Positions 57,267 to 64,000 of a stretch of 64,000 nucleotides of DNA are shown piece by piece. The notes beneath the pieces were generated by a model, which did no database searches, was not told the origin of the DNA, and was given only the letters and a program-made list of their open reading frames with translations. Source of the stretch: Rusavskia elegans (taxonomy: Eukaryota; Ascomycota; Lecanoromycetes; Teloschistales; Teloschistaceae); NCBI GenBank assembly GCA_011316305.1, contig SAUG01000125.1, positions 1 to 64,000 on the forward strand. The letters run 5' to 3'. Made by a program: the position numbers and the translations under genes. How positions within the stretch are numbered: position 1 is the stretch's first letter; every line of letters starts with the position of its first letter.

Positions 57267-59024
57267 TCAATCCAGCTCTTCGAATCGACCTTCTTGAACG
57301 GCTTGCTCTACTGGATTTTTCACGCTCACTACGCCGGTAGCTTTCAACCTGTAAAATTGATTAGCCTATTGTTCATCGGCGCCCATTCAAATGCCACATG
57401 ATGGCGACTGACCTTTCGAAAAGGACGAACAACCTTTCCGCCTCTCTCTCCTTCTCCTCCTCTGTCATCTCTTCTTCCGAAGCTTCAGGTTCCATTTCCT
57501 TGATCTGGCCTGTTACGGGATTGATCTCCTTCCCATCCACGCTTGTGAGCTTCTCGCCTAAATCTCCGCCGCTCTGCCCGGTGCTCCAGCCTTCGGTTGC
57601 ACTCGTCGGAACCGGCAAGTCGTGTGTCATGAGGAAGCCAGAAGCAAAACCATACCCAACATTTCGAACAAAGCTGGTGGCGTCTTTATCGGACAATTCG
57701 AAAAGTAGGCTCGAAACGCTTTCTCGAAGACTAGGAGCCACGGGAGAGTTGGAGAGACGCAGCAGCCGAGAAGCGAGTGTGTTGGATTGGCCAAGGGGTT
57801 GTGAACGTTCTGAATTGGATGGGAGTAGGGTAGTCTGTATGTGGGGCCTAACGTTTGAAGGAGCAAATTCAAAGACTTTTCGAAGAAGAGTCACGAGAGG
57901 TGTTACGAGCGTCTCGAGCTGCTCCTCCGTATAAGTACGGACAGCATTGTCAAGGATACTGATGAATCGGTCAATATTACAATACTGGTCTGGCTTAGGG
58001 AAGTAGGGGTTGGGATCCGAATCCCTATGGGGCTTGTCGTCGTAGTGGACGCTGAGATTGAGGAGCGCATTCACAAGATAGGTAACCGGAGGCTGGAGGA
58101 CTGGCGTAGCCAAGTGGGTGCGGCAAAGGATTTTCAGGATGCTTGGAGCAGATCTCGCAAGAGTGGACAGGTGTCGAGGATAATACTGGCTAAGATTAAA
58201 TAAAAGCTTGAGGGTTTCGGACAGTGCTTGGGTATCAGTTGCAGTCGGTGGGTCTCTCCGCCCAGTCTTGGAATAGCTTTTAGAATGACGGACAATGTTC
58301 TATGATCGTCAGCTGGTGCTTAGGCCTGATTGACTCGTACGTGCGAACCAGGTTTATGCTCTCAGCCAGCTGGTATTCATCAAAAAGCTGACTGAAATCG
58401 AAAGTGGTATCATAGGTTAGCAAGAACAAAATTCGAGCATTGAGTAATTCGTCCTCCCGGTTATCGTTCTATTATTCACTCAGCGTTGCCATGGAGCATA
58501 CCGGCATGGGACCGACCTTGAGCCGTTGAGCGGCCTTGATGGGGTATCCCAAGTCGACAAACATTTGCCGAGTCTTGCTTTCTAGCAGAAGAACATTGGC
58601 GAGGCATTTGGCAGCCTCGCGCGAGGTTACCATTGAATTGCTATCGAACGTATGGCGGGATAACGTTTTGACAGCCTGCGCCTACCGTATCAGTCTGCAC
58701 GGCTTTTCTTATTGTCCGGGGTTCTTGACATTGTGACTAAAAAGTGGACCCGAGTTTTCGACCGTCCTTATGTGTGTTTTCAGCTCGGCGAGAAGCGCGT
58801 TTCGTTCTAGGTCCATGTTAGGCGTTGGTATTAAGCATGGGGCGGCGGACTGCGTACGAGGCGGAAGCAAGTTCTTTTGTTCTAAATCCAGCTCCAGAAT
58901 GTCCATCAAGCGAGTGATCTCCCTCTCTTTTGCTGTTCGAGGCACCCAGCGTAAGCCTTCGTGGTCCGTACATGGTCTGCTTTCAGTTCAGAGTCTGACC
59001 TTCGCCGTTGAGCTGCTGGGCCAT
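57267..59024 (-). CDS. RIC8: Ric8/synembryn, G-alpha chaperone and exchange factor
   Basis: Ric8 folds and activates G-alpha subunits independently of receptors and is needed for growth and conidiation in filamentous fungi. Minus-strand exons are 59024-59000, 58932-58730, 58675-58517, 58468-58349, 58299-57413 and 57348-57267, giving 491 aa. Armadillo-type helices fill the protein: VTSREAAKCLANVLLLESKT, ARILFLLTYDTTFDFSQLF and LVNALLNLSVHYDDKP. The C-terminal part carries VGYGFASGFLMTHDLPVP, NPVTGQ and the acidic EEEMTEEEKEREAERLFVLF, and ends GRFEELD. The six-exon model has all phases agreeing. Exon 1 (MAQQLNGE plus a split codon) is the least certain, since another acceptor nearby (AAG) is possible. 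It is divergent from RIF1. Confidence 0.92.
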
Positions 59025-59697
59025 TCCGATCGCAGCCCCGCTTGGGCAATAATGTTACGTCAGTGTAGGAGAAAAGGAAGAAGGGAAGATCAGGTCGGAT
59101 TTCAGGTCGGTTGAAATTTGTGATGAGTTTGAATGATTAATGGGATCTATAGTGTAGTCTGGAGTGGAGGCAAGGGAATCGTCAGACTCTTAGGAACAAG
59201 CAAAGTCGGGCTGTGAATCGAGGTGAGATTTGTGTGACCAGCTCATCAGCCTTATCACCCGGCTGAATTGAAGCTTTGACTGGAAACCATTCCTTTTCAA
59301 TACAGTCAGAACAGTAGAGCGTTCAATATGTTTTCCTTCTCAAGCACTTGTAGAATCCGTTCATTCTACTGTTATCATTGAAGCAAGGTCGTCGTGAGGT
59401 GTTGTCGGAGACGATCCGGGGTTGAGAAAACCGGCTAGTATGCAAGCGGCTAGGCTGAAGACTGACATAAGCTGGGGAAAGCGGAACCAGCGGAACCTTA
59501 AGTGCCACGCGAAAGACGCGTTACCGTGTGTCTATTCGCTGCAGCAGGAGCCGCTGGGGAAAATGCGGTATGACAGTCTCTTCTACGCCATCCAAGCCTC
59601 CTCTTCTCATCCTGCTTGCTTTCGACCCCTCAAGCGTCTGCTCCACATACGAAGACAGTCTTGTCAATGAACTGCTAATGGCAAGAACTCTTCAACT
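59025..59697. other. Divergent promoter region of RIC8 and RIF1
   Basis: About 670 bp between the RIC8 start (-) and the chosen RIF1 start (+). A 98-codon frame on the plus strand from 59528 runs into the RIF1 start in another frame and could contain an unrecognised 5' exon of RIF1. Nothing else was seen. Confidence 0.5.
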
Positions 59698-62600
59698 ATG
59701 CTTGATGGGCCCCACAGATCTCATCCTCCCCCGGGACCAACACCGAGACCGCCAACTCCCCCCAAGGAAAATGTTCAAGAGGCAGCCCAACTGCCTGCTG
59801 ACCAGTCTTATCAAGGAACTATGAGTCAGCACGTCCTTCTTGATACCCCCAATGAATCCCCGTCTTCGTCATCCGATTACTTTGCTGCCCCGGGTGGAAA
59901 CGTACACAAACGAGTCGTCTTCTCACCCTATGACCAGTACCACACCCATACTCTCACACCCGGCAATAGGGCTGTCCTAGATGCTAGACTTCGCCCTTTA
60001 CCACCCTCGAGAGAATGTATACCTTTACACAAGCCAATCCTCAAAGCATCACCGGCAGTCCCCTTGCTTCAACCGTTGGTACTGGATCCCGACCAGGGTC
60101 TTGCTGTTATGTTGCAATCAGTAACCGGGCGTCTCACTCAAGCTTCGAGAGACTTGCGGCTGGACACCTACAAGGCTTTGCTACGCTGCCTGGCTGCTCA
60201 CGACGACATATCTAAGAAGGAGACACTTGGTGGTTATCTAGCCGGCTTTCTTGACTTCGTACGGCAAGATATAGTGGCAAAGCAGCCAGCAATAGCCACC
60301 TTTGACACCGAGCTGGTTACGAGTGCTCTGAAGGTCCTTTCTGCCATGGTTTGCACCCAATGTCTGGTGGATGCGATGCCAGAGGACTTTTGCACCTTCG
60401 TTGCCGAGAAAGCCATATCCAGCTTGGAGCATCAAGAGACACCGAAAATCATGGTCGATCATTACATGCAGCTTGTGGGGAGGCAGAAGTTCTCTGAGAG
60501 GGTCATCAACCCAGCTCGTGTGAACCGACTTCTCAATAGCCTTGACGGACTGGAGGATCGATTGAAGGGTAACCGAGTGATTGGCCTAAAGGTCACGATC
60601 TACCAACGCCTCCTTCTTCAGGCCAGAAATCTCATGGTGGGCCGGGCTGGGCAATGGCTCGAATTCCTGGTAGTATGCTTGGCAAGTTCCATCAAGGACA
60701 TCCGTACCCGGGCCATTGCATTTGGCACAGATGCTGCACTCGCCTTAGGGGAAACAGCAACCGTATCCCAAACTTGTCTCGACCTGCTCAACAGAGAACA
60801 TCCGTCGGGTGCGAAAGTTGTCGACTCCCTGGGATCTCGCATGCATGAACTCCTCAACGATAAAGACGGAGCCATCCACGTCCCCCAGATATGGAGTGTT
60901 GTTGTCCTGTTCCTACGGAGTCGACACCACCAGATCGAGCGATGGGAGCACTTGACCAACTGGTTCGGTATCATGCAGCATTCTTTCAACTCTAGCGATG
61001 CCAAGGTCAAACGTCAAGCCAACATTGCCTGGAACCGGCTCGTATCTGCCATCAGCCTAGACACTTCTACTGCTCTGTCAATGATCAAGATGCTCCGTCA
61101 GCCGATAGCCGCTCAGCTCGAACGCAAAAGCAGTGAAAAACATCTCAAAACCGCAAGACAGGTCGCGTGTTCAAGCTATTGCAATCTTCTGTATTTCGCA
61201 TTCCGTCCTCAACCGCCACAAGAACAATTGGACCTATACTGGAAGAGGTTGGACCTGTATTGGGAAAATTTTGTAATACCTGTCCTCTCTCCGAAAGCAT
61301 CGTCGACGAAGTCCGATCAGGAATTTGCTTGCCAAGTGCTTGCTGCCATTCTCAGCTCTCCGGAGCCTAGATCCTGGGAACAAAATCGAGCTCATCAAGC
61401 ATCGTTGCTCATAAAGCCCGAAGAGCTCCCCTGCCTCGATCCTAAATGGGTCAGGCATCGAGCCGCAAAGATAATAAGCATGCTTCAAGGACTTCTTCTG
61501 CACACTAATTGCCCTTCACTGGATGATTTCCAAAAGTCTTACTTCTTCGTTGCGTGGCAAAACTTTGCGAAGGCTTTGGGGGAGGCAGCCAGCAAGGATG
61601 TGCACAAAGTCTATATGGAGACCATGGCTGCGTTCGCTCAGATTACCTCGATGCTGAACCGATATTGGCATGAAAAGGATGGCACGACTGAGCTCTTTCT
61701 CCGCCGGCTGGAAGTGTGCTCTGCCTTGATCAACGAGACATGGGCCAAGGTTGGCTTCCGACCTTTCGTCGAAAAACGACTGCTCCGTGATTCCTCTGGA
61801 ATTGCATTCGAGGCCGCCGAGACCCCCTCCAGTCGTTCCAGTCATTCTCGTCGATATTTGAACACCCCAATCATGTATATCCTAGAATTTCTCGTCAACG
61901 ACTCGCACGGTACCGAGACTTCTGCCTCGTATGAGGAGGCTATTCATGCATTGCTTACAATTGCGCTACATGCTGCCAGCGGCAAACGAAGAAGGCTTGC
62001 GATATTACGGCAACTGGCGACCGACATCCTGTCACGACCCTCTGTTACCATTCCTTCAAGGATAGTCTTTTGGAATTGTCTTGCAAAGGAGACCAAAACC
62101 GTGTTATCTTTGCCTAAAACGAAGACACCGGCTAGTGATAGCCCTCAGCATCCAGGCCAAGATTATCGGCAATGCATGATGCTGCTGGAATTAGGCTTTC
62201 GACAATTTGGCAGTGGGCTATACCCCAGCTGGAAATCGTTGAGTGACGCTGTGGTCAAAGATATCGAAATGGAGGTTGGCGAAGCAGGTATCGTTCTTGC
62301 TTATACTGAACCTTTGGCCAGTGTCATACAGGAAGGTACCGAAAGCGGTTCAGATACGACTTTGTGCTACGGATCATACATTATGGATCAAGCGAGAAGG
62401 CCAGTATCTCGAAAGGAGTTGGAGCGGGCACGAAAGCAGCTTTGGGGTCCAGAGCAAACCGTCCCTAAAGAGGCGTCGCTCGATCCTTTCGATCATCTCT
62501 ACTCAATGGTCGTGACTTTACTCAAATCTGCATACTCCAGTCCACAGCCTGGCTCGCCTGACGCTGTTGTTGAATTCATATCTTCAGTCACCTCTTTCTT

Positions 62601-64000
62601 ACATTTATGCCCTCTCTCGATGAAAGCTGTCTGCCTGAAAAGAATGCAAGGAGGGCTGGTGGTATGGATCGAAGACGCGGATGCCATAGTCCAGAGGGAC
62701 AATACCCAGGCCCATGGTACATTGTACTCTGCTGTAAGTCTGCAAACCACAATACTCACTGCGATGACTGAAGGTCCTTAGATGAAGGGGTTATGGAAAA
62801 CCGTTTTGCAAGCACTCGAATCTGTTGCAAAGCCTGACAGTAACTTCCTCAGCATGTTACAAGACATTTTCATGGCGGGCTTCCAGAGTCGTCACAGAAG
62901 CATAGTAAATAACATGATCACGATGTGGAATCATAACTTTGCCGGAGTGGACAACCTAGAATATCCGGCGGAGCTTCAAGCTGTCTTGACCAAGCTGCGA
63001 CCCACAGTGGATTTAGAATTGCCAGGTTTCGTTGAGGATGCTGAATTGGAGGTAAGCGTTCAAATTCTCATCATAGCTTACAGGGTCTCGAAAGTATTCT
63101 GATTGTCAGTAGACTATGTCCTCGCCCATCAATTTCGTGGACTCCCAGGAAGAGGACATTGAGGCCGAAATTGAGTCAGCTGCGGCGAAGGCCAGCCGGC
63201 TTCTGATAGCTCCGGCACTACATCGTACAATTCACTCTCGGAAGACCGCGAGTCACTCGCCAGGTACACCAAGTGCGAGAGCGTCACGTCGAGAGCCCAG
63301 AATGACACCAAAAGCCCGGTTCCGGCACAACGACTCTCAAGTACAATTCGCTGCGATCGACTCGTCTCCCCTGAATCCCGAGTCTGCTGAGACTCAACAC
63401 CTCACAGATCACCAGAAGGAAACCAGGGAACGCCAAGAAAACGATGTTGCGATTATGTTCCCAGACATTCGATCCAGTCCGAGGATGCCACAAAGCGCCC
63501 AACGTCCGTTAGAGCTGATACTGCATAAAAAGCAGACTTCAGGCCAGCCATTAGACGTCGATGCTGAGCCCAGTCCGACGTTTCCACCGGGTGATGCAAC
63601 CATGAACGACTTTCTTGGCTCTTCTCCAACACCTCGTTCGAGTTCCAGGAGTTCTGTGGATCACCCCCTTGACGACAACCCCGGATCCTCTCCTCCAGAT
63701 TCACCTATGCGAATTCCACAACGAATTCCAACAGGTGTCAAGACTACACTGGAGACAGCTAACTCCCCCAAAGCCACACGATTGACAGTAGACAACGTGG
63801 CACAGTCTCCCAAAGTATCTGCCGCCGTAAGCTCTGCTCCAAGCAACAACTTGAATGCACCAGGAAACAAGACGGGGTACCTTGACCGTCAAACACCTCA
63901 CAAGATCGTCGTTGGAGACGAGTCAACTCAACTTACACAGCACACATCGCCCAAGACCGCTGCAATACCTATGTCTGACGATCATGACTTTGTTGATACC
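59698..64000 (+). CDS. RIF1: Telomere length and replication-timing regulator Rif1 (5' part, cut by the window edge)
   Basis: Rif1 recruits protein phosphatase 1 to delay origin firing and limits telomere elongation. Exons 59698-62733, 62782-63051 and 63113 to beyond 64000 give at least 1,398 residues, open at the window edge. The N-terminus has a Pro-rich stretch (GPTPRPPTPPKENVQ), then RVVF (72-75) and PILK (113-116), which fit the RVxF and SILK-type PP1 docking motifs expected in fungal Rif1. The large helical-repeat Rif1 N-terminal domain follows (RAVLDARLRPLPPSRECIPL to about residue 1090). The third exon is a disordered Ser/Pro-rich region with QVQFAAIDSSP and DFLGSSPTPR, repeated motifs of Pezizomycotina Rif1. 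The second intron must end at CAGTAG (63112), since CAG four bases earlier gives a stop. The first ATG is a choice; an upstream exon is possible. Confidence 0.9.

Overview
The window is nuclear DNA of a filamentous ascomycete (Pezizomycotina). Support for this comes from many short spliceosomal introns (about 45-100 nt, GT..AG, with CTGAC/CTAAC branch sites), fungal-type ATG1, ATG5, RIC8, RIF1, Msn2-type and IKS1-type genes, and a repeat block whose base changes look like repeat-induced point mutation (RIP). The genus cannot be fixed from the sequence.

Layout. 1-10085 is an extremely AT-rich, gene-free RIP block. It holds two same-orientation fossils of one Ty3/Gypsy-type retroelement on the minus strand (offset about 4,715 bp), then a third, unrecognised RIP relic. 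The block ends sharply near 10085. 10086-21239 holds a possible decayed coding remnant, a Dal5-type MFS transporter (+), a four-helix MARVEL-like membrane protein (-), an IKS1-type kinase (+) and a Zn2Cys6-like protein (+). 22264-29382 mixes a core gene (ATG5, -) with less conserved genes: a divergent CK1-like kinase (-), a DUF7924-like protein (+) that overlaps a GFA/CENP-V-type gene (+), and a C2HC zinc-finger protein (-).

29861-64000 is conserved core genome: PRP39 (-), PRP28 (-), mitochondrial ribosomal mL59/MRPL25 (+), an M1 aminopeptidase (+), ATG1 (-), dolichol kinase SEC59 (-), DPH6 (-), an Msn2/SebA-type stress factor (-), RIC8 (-) and the 5' part of RIF1 (+, running off the right edge). 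A gene-free stretch of about 4.2 kb lies upstream of the Msn2-type gene.

How the genes relate. ATG5 and ATG1, both essential for autophagosome formation, lie about 17 kb apart. PRP39 (U1 snRNP) and PRP28 (the helicase that displaces U1) are adjacent on one strand. Exon structures were rebuilt by hand from splice signals, reading-frame phase and family similarity. For every multi-exon model given as complete, the exon lengths sum to a multiple of three. No tRNA, rRNA or CRISPR array was found. No wholly new system could be shown. The most unusual stretch is 23.9-28.0 kb: a CK1-like gene whose three introns all use AAG acceptors, a 22-bp minisatellite between divergent genes, and same-strand overlapping frames.
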